Positions 45,971 through 54,829 of a DNA stretch of 64,000 nucleotides are shown in pieces. The stretch is from Coprococcus ammoniilyticus. Lineage in GTDB: Bacteria; Bacillota; Clostridia; Lachnospirales; Lachnospiraceae. The position numbers were made by a program, and so were the translations under genes. A model generated the notes under the pieces. The model worked only from the letters and a program-made list of their open reading frames with translations, made no database searches and had not been told where the DNA came from. The stretch's first letter is position 1; the number at the start of each line of letters is the position of its first letter. The stretch is from contig NZ_JAOQJS010000004.1 in the NCBI RefSeq assembly GCF_025567345.1, positions 186,001-250,000 of the forward strand, in the 5' to 3' direction.

Positions 45971-47749
45971 ATGGGTCGATTTAAGACAGAGTTAGAAGAT
46001 TTAAAAAAGAGACAGAAGGAGCTGGAACATAGTTATTCCAATATTGGTACAATCCGGTTCCTGATGTTCCTTGTGATGCTGGGCGGACTGATCGTCGGAC
46101 TATATGATTCCAATATACCGTTTCTTGCAGTAGGTATCGTGGCTGTCGTTATTTTTGTACTGCTGGTGTTCCGGCATGGTAAGCTGAATGAGGAACTGGA
46201 ATATACGAAAGCAAAGGTGATCGTATATGAGCGGTATATGAAACGTTATGATGATAGTTGGAAGGAGTTCGCAGAAGATGGCTCCGAGTATCTGACCGAT
46301 GATGATCTTGTAGCAAAGGATCTGGATATTATGGGAAAGAATTCCATCTATCAGTTTATCTGTGTGGCAGGAACAGAGGATGGCAGGCAGATGCTTGCTG
46401 AAACGTTAAGACAGCCTGAATTTGCGGCAGAGGACAGAACGAAACGTCAGATCGCGATACAGGAGCTTGCAGAGAAGCATGACTTCTCCATGGACTTTGA
46501 GACATTGTGTGTGAAGTCAGAAACCGGAAAGAAGAAAAAATATTCATCCGATGAATTTGTTGCCTATTGTACCAGTGATGATCATATACCGGAGATTTTC
46601 CAAGTGCTTCGTTTTCTGCTTCCGTTGATAACGATCGTGCTTCTGATTCTGGGTATTATGGGAAAAGTCAATCTGGGATATTCCCTGATCTCCTTTTTTG
46701 TAGTTTTGCTGTTTGCATGGATCACATCAGGTGTTGCAGGACAGGCGGTTATGCCGATGATCTCATTTGGATATGTGATCAATGACTATATCCGGATGTT
46801 TGAACTGGTCTCCGGTGAAACATTTGATTCAGAGTTGTTGAATGATATCAAGAATACAATCTCTACAGATTCCGGAGCACTGAATGCTGTAAAGAAGCTG
46901 GAGCGTATCAGCGCAGCATTCAATATCCGTTATAATCCAATCGTACATCAGGTATTATGTGGATTGTTTTTATGGGATTTTCATCTTGGAATTATGATGG
47001 ATAAGTGGAGAGACCAGTATGGCAGTCAGGTGAAGGACTGGATCCATGCGATTTCAAGAATGGAGGAATTGTTATCCTTTGCAGTACTTGCCCGTACCAG
47101 AGAGGTGTCCTATCCGGAGGTGACAAGACATGAGAAAGTAGAAGTATCAGCAGAAAATTTGCGTCACCCGTTGATCAATCCGTCGAAGGTAGTTCCAAAT
47201 GATGCAGCCTTTAAAGGGGGAGCTACGATCATTACCGGTTCTAACATGTCCGGCAAGACAACATTTTTACGAACCCTTGGCATCAACCTGATCCTTGCAT
47301 ATGCCGGAGCTCCGGTATGCGCAGAGAAAATGCATGCAGATTACATGAAGATATTTACATCCATGCGCGTGACGGATGATGTCAGTAATGGTATATCAAC
47401 CTTTTATGCAGAGATACTCCGGATCAAGTCGATGGTTGAATATAAGAAGAATGAAATGCCGATGTTATGTCTGATCGATGAGATATTTAAAGGTACAAAT
47501 TCGGCAGACCGTATTGTAGGAGCAACCCAGGTGATCCGAAAGCTGTCGGATGATCATTCCATGACACTTGTATCTACGCACGATTTTGAACTGTGTGAGC
47601 TGAAGAGTGAGAGCGGAGTGCCGGCAGCAAATTATCATTTTGAGGAGTACTATGAAGGTGATCAGTTAAAGTTTGATTATAAGAAGAAGGATGGCAGATG
47701 TACAACGACAAATGCGATGGCAATCCTTCATATGGCAGGACTTGATTAG
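45971..47749 (+). CDS. Membrane-anchored MutS-family ATPase
   Basis: 592 residues. The C-terminal third is a MutS-type ABC ATPase with Walker A GSNMSGKTT (423-431), the signature region DDVSNGISTFYAEI, Walker B MLCLIDEIFKGTNSADR and the His switch LVSTHDFEL. The N-terminal part has no mismatch-recognition domain. Instead there are two hydrophobic hairpins (about 27-64 and 213-255), predicted to place the ATPase at the membrane. It is not the mismatch-repair MutS. Related TM-containing MutS homologues exist in Firmicutes without assigned roles. GAGGGGG precedes ATG 45971. Confidence 0.85.
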   Translation: MGRFKTELEDLKKRQKELEHSYSNIGTIRFLMFLVMLGGLIVGLYDSNIPFLAVGIVAVVIFVLLVFRHGKLNEELEYTKAKVIVYERYMKRYDDSWKEFAEDGSEYLTDDDLVAKDLDIMGKNSIYQFICVAGTEDGRQMLAETLRQPEFAAEDRTKRQIAIQELAEKHDFSMDFETLCVKSETGKKKKYSSDEFVAYCTSDDHIPEIFQVLRFLLPLITIVLLILGIMGKVNLGYSLISFFVVLLFAWITSGVAGQAVMPMISFGYVINDYIRMFELVSGETFDSELLNDIKNTISTDSGALNAVKKLERISAAFNIRYNPIVHQVLCGLFLWDFHLGIMMDKWRDQYGSQVKDWIHAISRMEELLSFAVLARTREVSYPEVTRHEKVEVSAENLRHPLINPSKVVPNDAAFKGGATIITGSNMSGKTTFLRTLGINLILAYAGAPVCAEKMHADYMKIFTSMRVTDDVSNGISTFYAEILRIKSMVEYKKNEMPMLCLIDEIFKGTNSADRIVGATQVIRKLSDDHSMTLVSTHDFELCELKSESGVPAANYHFEEYYEGDQLKFDYKKKDGRCTTTNAMAILHMAGLD

Positions 47750-47839
47750 TAAATACTGACAAAACGATTTTCAATTCATAGGATTCGTATTTTCAGCAAT
47801 TATGCACAATGACGATTTGTAGAAATTACCAAAAACTGA

Positions 47840-47868
47840 TTGAAGAGTAAAATGTTTTGTGATATAGT
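47840..47868 (+). promoter_or_regulatory. Putative sigma-A promoter for the 690-residue gene
   Basis: TTGAAG (47840-47845), 17-base spacer, TATAGT (47863-47868), 65 bases before the ATG at 47933. Confidence 0.55.
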
Positions 47869-47932
47869 TATAAATATGAAGGAAATTTTATCGAAAGCAT
47901 ACAAAGAATAGACAAAAAAGGAGGAATAGAAT

Positions 47933-50005
47933 ATGCTACCAGCTAACATTGCATCAGACAATGATAATAATGTTCTATCCATAGCAGCATCCAATAACAA
48001 AGGATTACTGATCAGATTTTTGAACGAGCAGGTTGAGGACGGTTTTTATGCACTTGTTATTGATTATCTGAAAGACAGTAATTTTGATTTATCATCCATG
48101 ATGGTTGATGATGAAGTAAAGGCTCAGTGTACAAAGTTATATGAGCTTGCTGAATTCGTTGATTTTAATATTAAGGCAACCGGACGTTATGAGATTGAAG
48201 AGTGGATAGAGCCATTATTCAAATTTATTTATGGTGATATTGATCCATCAGACATCGATGCACCTATCAGTGCAACTGGTATTTACAGATACAGCATTTG
48301 GCTGATCTATCTGTATCAGACAGAGAAGTTCCCGGAGGCTATGCGGCTGATCGGCGAGCGTATCGCACCATTACTTATCAATGTAAGTTATCAGATCTTA
48401 GAGGATGACGACAGACCAAAGAACTTTGATAAGGCAGTGATGGGATATCTGGATCTGATCAATGTTGTAATGGAGATGGGACTCCCACTTTCATCAGCAA
48501 AATCAGATGCATACATCAACAATCTGGAAGTTCTCTTTGACTATGTAGTGGAAGATCCACATGTTGGAAATGATTATAAGATTCAGTTCAGCATTGGTTT
48601 GTTTAATGCATATATCAATGACAAGAATTATGGAAAAGCATTTGAATTCTACGGATTAAATGCAGAATACATTCCAATTGACAATCTTGCGGTATATGAG
48701 AATTTCAAGGAGCTGATTCGTAACTGTAACAGTGCACAGAGTACAAGTGTACTGTCCAGAAGTGTTGTATCTGCTATCTCCAAGCAGGAGATTTACAACA
48801 AGAGGATCGATACTCTTCTTGCTGAGGTTTCAGGATTTATCAAGAAGGTATACAAATATATCGAGGATGAACCGGAGATGAAGAAGAATCTTCAGACACT
48901 TGGAACCGGTTCCCAGTTGAATGGCAAGACAAATATCTTTGAAGGTCTGTATGAATATAACCTTGTATTCTACGAATGTGGTATCAAGGCAATCGTAAAT
49001 CAGGATATGTCAACACGTTCATGGGAAGAAAAGTATGAGATGCTTGAACTTCTCTATACAACATTAAATGTTGTATTTGACGGATACAATGTATATGAGA
49101 TTTCAAATAAGATCGAGCATCAGTACATTGAATTAACATGGATCAATAATTATGTAAATGCAAATCCAAATCTTCTGAAGCAGTTCTTCAGTGTAAAGGA
49201 AAAGATCAAGGCATTTAAGGTTCGTAAGAATTCAATCCTTGAGAAGAGCAAGACCAACTACGAGATCAAGAAGATGATCGACGACAGACAGAAGCACCTG
49301 TTATTTATGGCTGCTGAAGATATGATCGTTAATGGACTTGGCGGTGGTAAGCTGCAGATCATCAGCTCAGGATATGATCTGAATACAGCAAAGAAGTATT
49401 TACAGGAAACTTATGCAAAGATTGTATTGCCTGCAAAGTACGGTCAGGAGACACAGACATCCGGTGGTGGTTTCTTCGGAAAGAACAAAGGCTCAGCGGC
49501 TGATGCAGATCTTGCAAGATTACTACGTGATGCATCTGTAGAAGAAATGTTGTGTAAGTCTGAATGGTTATGGAATCAGCATAATGACAAGGGGCTTGAG
49601 AAGCCAACCGCAGAAGAAGCAACTTATGCTGTTGCATGTCTTGTAAAAGTAATCCACAGAATGCTTGACAAGAAGGGAACTTCAAAGGCTGCAAGTGCTC
49701 CAAATAAGAAGGTTATCATTACCAAGACCGGTAAGGTTATTGAGTTATCCGATGAATCCGGTCAGGCACCTGTAAAACAGCAGGAGTCCGGTGTGATTGA
49801 AGCAATCGATAACATTGTAGTTCTTCTGAAAGACAAGTCAGAAGAAAACGTAAAATATGTAAAGGCGTATATCGAAGATCTGTTAAATGCATTGATGAAG
49901 ACAAAGTGGGACAAAGATACCATGCTGTCACAGTTTGATGCAGAAGAGCTTCGTGCAAAATCCTTCCAGGTAATCAAACGTCTGAACATGGATATGTTAG
50001 TTTAG
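47933..50005 (+). CDS. Large cytoplasmic hypothetical protein, 690 residues
   Basis: Not recognised. A soluble, mainly helical protein without signal peptide or membrane segment. Residues 1-300 look like a helical repeat array (FYALVIDYLKDSNFDLSSMM; YGKAFEFYGLNAEYIPIDNL). Residues 310-480 are further helices with KIKAFKVRKNSILEKSKTNY. A Gly/Ser-rich break (SGGGFFGKNKG, about 505-520) is followed by a C-terminal helical domain, and a short beta patch (KKVIITKTGKVIELSD) lies near 600. No catalytic motif or cysteine cluster was found. It has its own promoter and terminator, and GGAGG precedes ATG 47933. A scaffold role is only a guess. Confidence 0.8.
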   Translation: MLPANIASDNDNNVLSIAASNNKGLLIRFLNEQVEDGFYALVIDYLKDSNFDLSSMMVDDEVKAQCTKLYELAEFVDFNIKATGRYEIEEWIEPLFKFIYGDIDPSDIDAPISATGIYRYSIWLIYLYQTEKFPEAMRLIGERIAPLLINVSYQILEDDDRPKNFDKAVMGYLDLINVVMEMGLPLSSAKSDAYINNLEVLFDYVVEDPHVGNDYKIQFSIGLFNAYINDKNYGKAFEFYGLNAEYIPIDNLAVYENFKELIRNCNSAQSTSVLSRSVVSAISKQEIYNKRIDTLLAEVSGFIKKVYKYIEDEPEMKKNLQTLGTGSQLNGKTNIFEGLYEYNLVFYECGIKAIVNQDMSTRSWEEKYEMLELLYTTLNVVFDGYNVYEISNKIEHQYIELTWINNYVNANPNLLKQFFSVKEKIKAFKVRKNSILEKSKTNYEIKKMIDDRQKHLLFMAAEDMIVNGLGGGKLQIISSGYDLNTAKKYLQETYAKIVLPAKYGQETQTSGGGFFGKNKGSAADADLARLLRDASVEEMLCKSEWLWNQHNDKGLEKPTAEEATYAVACLVKVIHRMLDKKGTSKAASAPNKKVIITKTGKVIELSDESGQAPVKQQESGVIEAIDNIVVLLKDKSEENVKYVKAYIEDLLNALMKTKWDKDTMLSQFDAEELRAKSFQVIKRLNMDMLV

Positions 50006-50035
50006 TATAAAAGCTTAGACAATAAGAGCAAATAA

Positions 50036-50092
50036 AAAGAGGTATACATTCCAGATGAAAAACTTAGATCTGAAATGTATATCTCTTTATTG
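50036..50092. terminator. Long hairpin terminator after the 690-residue gene
   Basis: Arms 50036-50056 and 50068-50088 pair almost completely (AAAGAG, TATACATT and CAGAT blocks with two single mismatches) around an 11-base loop, then an ATTGTT tract follows. The A-rich left flank lets it also serve the convergent minus-strand gene. Confidence 0.85.
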
Positions 50093-50141
50093 TTAGAAAA
50101 ATGAGAACTGATACTATTATTATGGAACAAGCCTGCCTGAT

Positions 50142-50648
50142 TTACCGTACAATCTGATGTTTTTTCAGGTAGGAATGCAAGATCCACTTTTCAGGAATCC
50201 GCTTCAGGATAATCTGGATCTCCTCTTTTTTATCGATTGGCTGCACTAACAGTGAAGTGATACCGGTGTTATTTGCGCCCCAGAGATCTGTAAACAACTG
50301 ATCTCCGACAAAGAGAGTATTTGTAGTATCGGTGCCGAGAAGCTGCATGGCTTTCTGGTAGCCGGAGCGTTTTGGCTTTCCGGCTTTATAGATGTACTTT
50401 ACATCCAAAGGCTTGTTGAATTCCGCAACTCTTGGCTCTTTGTTGTTGGATACCAGACAGATACCAAATCCAATCTCTTTTAACCGGTGGATAAGTCTGA
50501 TTGCTTCCTCTGTTGCCGGAGCATTATGAGGAACAAGAGTATTGTCGATGTCAAATAAGATGCCACGATAGCCTTTTTTATAATATTCGACAAAGTCAAT
50601 GACATAGGTTGATGTATAATATTCTGATGGATAAAATTTCTGAAACAT
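50142..50648 (-). CDS. YqeG-family HAD phosphatase
   Basis: 168 residues, HAD superfamily subclass IIIA. Motif I is LFDIDNTLVPHN, motif II LVSNNK, motif III lysine in KAGKPKRSGYQKA, and motif IV is FVGDQLFTDLWGAN. The Bacillus relative YqeG precedes the GTPase gene yqeH; no yqeH is here. Substrate unknown; a phosphatidylglycerophosphate or nucleotide phosphatase role has been proposed for relatives. ATG 50648 is chosen because GGAG (revcomp of 50655-50658) is six bases upstream; the alternative TTG at 50660 overlaps that site. Confidence 0.87.
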   Translation of the reverse strand: MFQKFYPSEYYTSTYVIDFVEYYKKGYRGILFDIDNTLVPHNAPATEEAIRLIHRLKEIGFGICLVSNNKEPRVAEFNKPLDVKYIYKAGKPKRSGYQKAMQLLGTDTTNTLFVGDQLFTDLWGANNTGITSLLVQPIDKKEEIQIILKRIPEKWILHSYLKKHQIVR

Positions 50649-50771
50649 GTTAAACTCCAATAGTATAAGATAGTGAAATTATAAATAGTGTAAAACAGAT
50701 TTGTCAAGAAGTATACAGGAAGTAAATAAGAAGCAGATAATGATCAGATAAGGAATACGAGGTTAGACAAT

Positions 50772-51866
50772 ATGCAGGAAACATATATGAGGAGAGCCAT
50801 TGAACTGGCAAAAAAAGGAATCGGAGCGGTAAATCCAAATCCGCTGGTCGGAGCAGTGATCGTAAAGGATGGGCGGATTATTGGTGAGGGATATCACAGA
50901 AGATACGGAGAGCTTCATGCGGAGAGAGATGCATTTGCACATCTGACAGAGGACGCAACGGGAGCGGAAATGTATGTGACGCTGGAGCCCTGCTGCCACT
51001 ATGGCAAACAGCCTCCGTGCGTGAATGCGATCATCGAACATAAGATCAGCAGAGTCTATGTCGGATCGGATGATCCGAATGCGCTTGTATCGGGAAAGGG
51101 ATATCAGATACTACGGGATGCAGGGATTGAAGTTATCACACATGTATTAAAAGAAGAATGTGACAGCCTGAATCCGGTATTTTTCCATTATATTGTAAAT
51201 AAGACACCATATGTCGTAATGAAATATGCAATGACTATGGATGGTAAGATCGCAACATACAGTGGAAAGAGTAAATGGATCACCGGCGAAGAAGCAAGAG
51301 CCCATGTGATGGAGCAGAGAAATGCACTTACAGGTATCATGGTCGGAAGCGAGACCGTGATAAAAGATGATCCGGCACTTACCTGCAGGATAGAAGGAGG
51401 CAGAAATCCGGTCCGTATTATTTGCGACAGCAGACTTCGGATTCCTATGGATTCACAGATCGTAAGAACAGCGTCTGAAGTACCGACGATTCTTGCAACC
51501 ATACAGTCAGAGGATCAGACAGATAAGAAGCAGAAGCTGATCGGGGCAGGCGTTGAGATCATCGAGACGGAGAATGTGGATGGTCATGTGGATCTGCAGG
51601 AACTGATGAGACAGCTCGGCGCAAGAAACATAGACGGAATTCTGCTTGAAGGTGGCGGAACCTTAAATGAAAGTGCATTAAAAGCAGGTATCGTAAAAGA
51701 GGTCGATGTCTATATAGCACCGAAGATCTTTGGAGGAAGTGCAGGTTATACACCGGTCGGTGGTATGGGAGTAGAATCACCAGAAGAAGCCTATCCGTTT
51801 GAGCTTGGTTCCGTTCAGAGGTTTGGAGCAGACATCATGCTTCAGTATTTTCAGATAACAGCTTGA
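50772..51866 (+). CDS. ribD: Riboflavin biosynthesis deaminase-reductase RibD
   Basis: Bifunctional enzyme for the second and third steps of riboflavin synthesis. It has 364 residues. The N-terminal deaminase has the zinc site HAERDAF with EPCCHYGKQPPC; the C-terminal reductase starts near 147 and has YAMTMDGKIAT and a nucleotide-binding GILLEGGGTLNESAL. Both halves are intact. ATG 50772 follows a GAGGT site. Unusually, no riboswitch precedes it; the FMN element lies after it, before ribE. With ribE, ribBA and ribH it makes a complete pathway from GTP and ribulose 5-phosphate. Confidence 0.96.
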   Translation: MQETYMRRAIELAKKGIGAVNPNPLVGAVIVKDGRIIGEGYHRRYGELHAERDAFAHLTEDATGAEMYVTLEPCCHYGKQPPCVNAIIEHKISRVYVGSDDPNALVSGKGYQILRDAGIEVITHVLKEECDSLNPVFFHYIVNKTPYVVMKYAMTMDGKIATYSGKSKWITGEEARAHVMEQRNALTGIMVGSETVIKDDPALTCRIEGGRNPVRIICDSRLRIPMDSQIVRTASEVPTILATIQSEDQTDKKQKLIGAGVEIIETENVDGHVDLQELMRQLGARNIDGILLEGGGTLNESALKAGIVKEVDVYIAPKIFGGSAGYTPVGGMGVESPEEAYPFELGSVQRFGADIMLQYFQITA

Positions 51867-51902
51867 CAAACATAATAAACTGTGCCAATATAACCATGTT
51901 GA

Positions 51903-52030
51903 AGTCTTCAGGGCGGGGTTCGTTTCCCCACCGGCGGTATACATAGTAATCTATGTGAGCCCGCGAGCCGTAAGGCATGATTTGGTGAGAATCCAAAGCC
52001 GACAGTAAAGTCTGGATGAAAGAAGAATGC
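51903..52030 (+). promoter_or_regulatory. FMN riboswitch (RFN element) upstream of ribE
   Basis: Conserved RFN blocks appear in order: CTTCAGGGCGGGG, CCCCACCGGCGGTA, GAGCCCGCGAGCC, GATTTGGTGAGAATCC, AAAGCCGACAGT and GTCTGGATG. The element lies between the ribD stop and ribE rather than before ribD. On binding FMN it should favour the terminator at 52088-52116. Boundaries are accurate to a few bases. Confidence 0.95.
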
Positions 52031-52087
52031 AGATAACAGGTATCAGTATGCGTAGAATCTGCAGCAACATTTCATAACAAACAACCC

Positions 52088-52116
52088 GCCGGAGACATAG
52101 TTCTCTGGCTTTTTTT
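52088..52116 (+). terminator. Riboswitch expression-platform terminator
   Basis: An 8-bp stem (52088-52095 with 52102-52109, one wobble) with a 6-base loop is followed by seven Ts, 58 bases after the FMN aptamer. It should block transcription into ribE-ribBA-ribH when FMN is abundant. Confidence 0.9.
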
Positions 52117-52143
52117 ATGTTAAGTTATATAGGAACTTAACAT
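52117..52143 (+). other. Second 10-bp hairpin after the riboswitch terminator
   Basis: ATGTTAAGTT (52117-52126) and AACTTAACAT (52134-52143) are perfectly complementary around a 7-base loop, with no T-run after. It lies in the leader only if the terminator is read through. Role unknown; it could be part of the ribE leader structure. Confidence 0.55.
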
Positions 52144-52263
52144 GTTAAAAGAAGTAATTCAGCGAGTAAGTTGTTAATTAATTAGGTTGACAGTTTTTTT
52201 GTAGAGTCAATGGGGTGACGAAATGACTATTTGCAAAAAAACGTCCCCGAAAAGGAGGCAGTC

Positions 52264-52920
52264 ATGTTCACAGGCATTGTGGAAGAGACAGGCACGATAA
52301 AGAAGATAGAAAAAGGCACATCATCCGGTCGCCTGACCATAGAGGCAGATAAGGTTCTGCAGGGAAGCGAGATCGGTGACAGCATAGCTGTCAATGGGGT
52401 ATGCCTGACGATCACAGGAATGTCGGGGCATTTGTTTACGGCAGATGTGATGGCAGAGACGATAAGAAGAAGCAATCTTGGAACCTTAAGCTCCGGCAGC
52501 AGGGTAAATCTGGAACGGGCGATGGCGGCAGATGGAAGATTTGGTGGACATATCGTATCCGGACATATCGACGGAACCGGGGTGATCACAGAGTACACTA
52601 GAGAAGAAAATGCAATCTGGGTGACAATAACATGTGATAAAAAGCTGTTAAAGTATATCATCGAGAAGGGATCGATTACGATCGATGGAATCAGCCTGAC
52701 GGTTGCTTATGTTGATGATCGCTGCTTCAAGGTTTCGATCATCCCACATACGGCGGAGGAGACAACGCTGATCCGCAGGCAGACCGGAGCAGTGGTCAAT
52801 CTGGAAAACGATGTAATTGGCAAATATGTAGATAAGCTGCTCCATTTTAAAGACAAAGAAGAACCGGATGCAGGAAAAAAAGTAGATATGAATTTTTTGG
52901 CAGAAAATGGATTCTTATAA
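52264..52920 (+). CDS. ribE: Riboflavin synthase alpha subunit
   Basis: Trimeric enzyme that dismutates 6,7-dimethyl-8-ribityllumazine to riboflavin. The 218 residues comprise two beta-barrel repeats: the first starts MFTGIVEETG and contains GDSIAVNGVCLT; the second contains GSITIDGISLTV. GGHIVSGHIDGTG is at the repeat junction. ATG 52264 is fixed by AAGGAGG (52252-52258) and the family N-terminus; the longer in-frame start has no support. It is the first gene after the FMN riboswitch. Some annotations call this gene ribC. Confidence 0.95.
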   Translation: MFTGIVEETGTIKKIEKGTSSGRLTIEADKVLQGSEIGDSIAVNGVCLTITGMSGHLFTADVMAETIRRSNLGTLSSGSRVNLERAMAADGRFGGHIVSGHIDGTGVITEYTREENAIWVTITCDKKLLKYIIEKGSITIDGISLTVAYVDDRCFKVSIIPHTAEETTLIRRQTGAVVNLENDVIGKYVDKLLHFKDKEEPDAGKKVDMNFLAENGFL

Positions 52921-52949
52921 AATAAATGTTCCTATGGAGGTAAAGACAG

Positions 52950-54146
52950 ATGGAATTAAACAGTATAGAAGAAGTATTAGCAGATCTGGCAGCCGGTAAG
53001 GTTGTCGTTATGCTCGATAACGAAGACAGAGAGAACGAAGGAGATGTCATTTGCGCATCTGAATTCGCAACCACGGAGAATGTAAACTTTATGGCAAAAT
53101 ATGCCAGAGGTCTGATCTGTATGCCGATGGATGATTCTTATGTGGAGAAATTAAATCTTCCGCAGATGTGCATCACAAATACAGATAATCATTGTACTGC
53201 ATTTACAGTTTCTGTTGATCATGTAAGTACTACAACCGGAATCTCAGCGTATGAGCGTGGCATTACAGCCAGAAAGTTCGTAGAAGAAGCTGCAAAGCCG
53301 GAGGATTTCCGCAGACCGGGTCATATGTTCCCACTACGCGCTGTTCCGGGCGGAGTGATTGAACGAGGCGGACATACAGAGGCAACGGTTGATCTGTGCA
53401 GACTTGCAGGCTTGAAGCCATGTGGTCTGTGCTGTGAGATCATGAAGGATGATGGTACAATGGCAAGAAAAGATGATCTGCTTGCATTTGCTGAGGAGCA
53501 CAACCTGAAGATCTCCACGATCGAAAAGTTAGTTCAGTATCGTAAGGAACATGAAGTATTTGTAGAATGTGTAGCAAAGGCAAAGATGCCAACCAGATAT
53601 GGGGAGTTCACGATCTATGGATATATCAATAAATTAAATGGCGAGCATCATGTGGCACTGGTAAAGGGTGATATCACGGATGGCGAGCCGGTATTATGCA
53701 GAGTTCATTCCGAATGTCTGACCGGAGATGCACTTGGTTCAGCCCGTTGTGACTGTGGCCAGCAGTATGATGCAGCGATGAAGATGATCGCAAAGGAAGG
53801 CAGAGGCGTGCTTCTGTACATGAGACAGGAAGGACGTGGGATCGGTCTGATCAATAAGATCAAAGCATATCAGTTACAGGATCAGGGTTTAGATACCGTA
53901 GAGGCAAATCTGAAGCTTGGCTTCCCTGAGGATGCAAGAGATTACACGATTGGAACACAGATCTTAGTAGACCTTGGTGTCAGAAAGATGAGACTGCTTA
54001 CGAACAATCCATTAAAGGTATATGGTTTGTCAGGATACAATCTTGAGATTGTGGAACGAGTACCGATCCAGATGCAGCCGGGCAAATTTGATGCATTTTA
54101 TCTGAAGACAAAGAAAGAAAAGATGGGTCATATACTTGATCTGTAA
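52950..54146 (+). CDS. ribBA: Bifunctional DHBP synthase-GTP cyclohydrolase II RibBA
   Basis: Supplies both precursors of riboflavin. It has 398 residues. The N-terminal DHBP synthase has DNEDRENEGD (metal and substrate acids) and STTTGISAYERG. The C-terminal GTP cyclohydrolase II has HSECLTGDALGSARCDCGQQ, whose cysteines bind zinc, and YMRQEGRGIGLINKIKAYQLQ. Both domains are complete. It starts 29 bases after ribE and is under the same riboswitch. In some annotations the gene is ribAB. Confidence 0.96.
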   Translation: MELNSIEEVLADLAAGKVVVMLDNEDRENEGDVICASEFATTENVNFMAKYARGLICMPMDDSYVEKLNLPQMCITNTDNHCTAFTVSVDHVSTTTGISAYERGITARKFVEEAAKPEDFRRPGHMFPLRAVPGGVIERGGHTEATVDLCRLAGLKPCGLCCEIMKDDGTMARKDDLLAFAEEHNLKISTIEKLVQYRKEHEVFVECVAKAKMPTRYGEFTIYGYINKLNGEHHVALVKGDITDGEPVLCRVHSECLTGDALGSARCDCGQQYDAAMKMIAKEGRGVLLYMRQEGRGIGLINKIKAYQLQDQGLDTVEANLKLGFPEDARDYTIGTQILVDLGVRKMRLLTNNPLKVYGLSGYNLEIVERVPIQMQPGKFDAFYLKTKKEKMGHILDL

Positions 54147-54246
54147 AGCCATATGGACTGGGAATTATATGCATAATGATTTAGTGGTAACAGAGAATAA
54201 GCAATTGTAAATATTGAGATTGAATCAATAACAGGAGGATAATAAA

Positions 54247-54708
54247 ATGAAGAAGATTGAAGGAATGATCGTAGCAAATGGTGCCAAGATCGGTATTGTA
54301 GCAGCAAGATTTAATGAATTTATCGTATCAAAACTGGTAAGCGGTGCAGAGGATGCATTATTACGTCACAGCGTAAATCCGGATGACATATCTGTTGCAT
54401 GGGTCCCGGGAGCATTTGAGATTCCGGTTGTAGCCAAGAAGATGGCGATGTCAGGAAAATATGATGCAGTGATCTGCCTTGGAGCAGTTATCCGTGGAGC
54501 AACCAGTCATTATGATTATGTATGTAATGAAGTGTCCAAGGGAATCGCATCTGTTTCACTTGAATCCGGTATTCCTGTTATGTTCGGTGTTGTAACAACA
54601 GAGAATATTGAGCAGGCAATCGAACGTGCCGGAACAAAGGCAGGTAACAAGGGTTATGATTGTGCAATGGGCGCACTTGAGATGATTGACCTGATGAAGC
54701 AGTTATAA
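54247..54708 (+). CDS. ribH: 6,7-Dimethyl-8-ribityllumazine synthase
   Basis: Condenses the RibD-pathway pyrimidine with DHBP to make lumazine, forming pentamers or 60-mer capsids. The 153-residue length is standard. Signatures are ARFNEFIVSKLVSGA, VPGAFEIPVVAKKM, the catalytic histidine segment GAVIRGATSHYDYVC and GVVTTENIEQAIERAG. AGGAGG precedes ATG 54247. It is the last gene of the riboflavin operon, followed by a 15-bp hairpin terminator. Confidence 0.96.
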   Translation: MKKIEGMIVANGAKIGIVAARFNEFIVSKLVSGAEDALLRHSVNPDDISVAWVPGAFEIPVVAKKMAMSGKYDAVICLGAVIRGATSHYDYVCNEVSKGIASVSLESGIPVMFGVVTTENIEQAIERAGTKAGNKGYDCAMGALEMIDLMKQL

Positions 54709-54731
54709 AAATTGCATAGCATAAACGAAGG

Positions 54732-54775
54732 TTCAGGGTTTTATGATGCAAAGGTCATAGAACCCTGAATGTATT
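54732..54775 (+). terminator. 15-bp hairpin terminator after ribH
   Basis: Arms 54732-54746 and 54755-54769 pair throughout (one wobble) around an 8-base loop and are followed by a short T-containing tract. It ends the riboflavin operon. Confidence 0.75.
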
Positions 54776-54829
54776 CATACTGCGTGGAGCGTTTTTGTTC
54801 TTATGCGATAATAAACGGAGGAAATAGAC

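Noticed and set aside
52187..52192. TTGACA as a promoter for ribE independent of the riboswitch
   Set aside because: A perfect -35 box, but no -10 at the right distance downstream.
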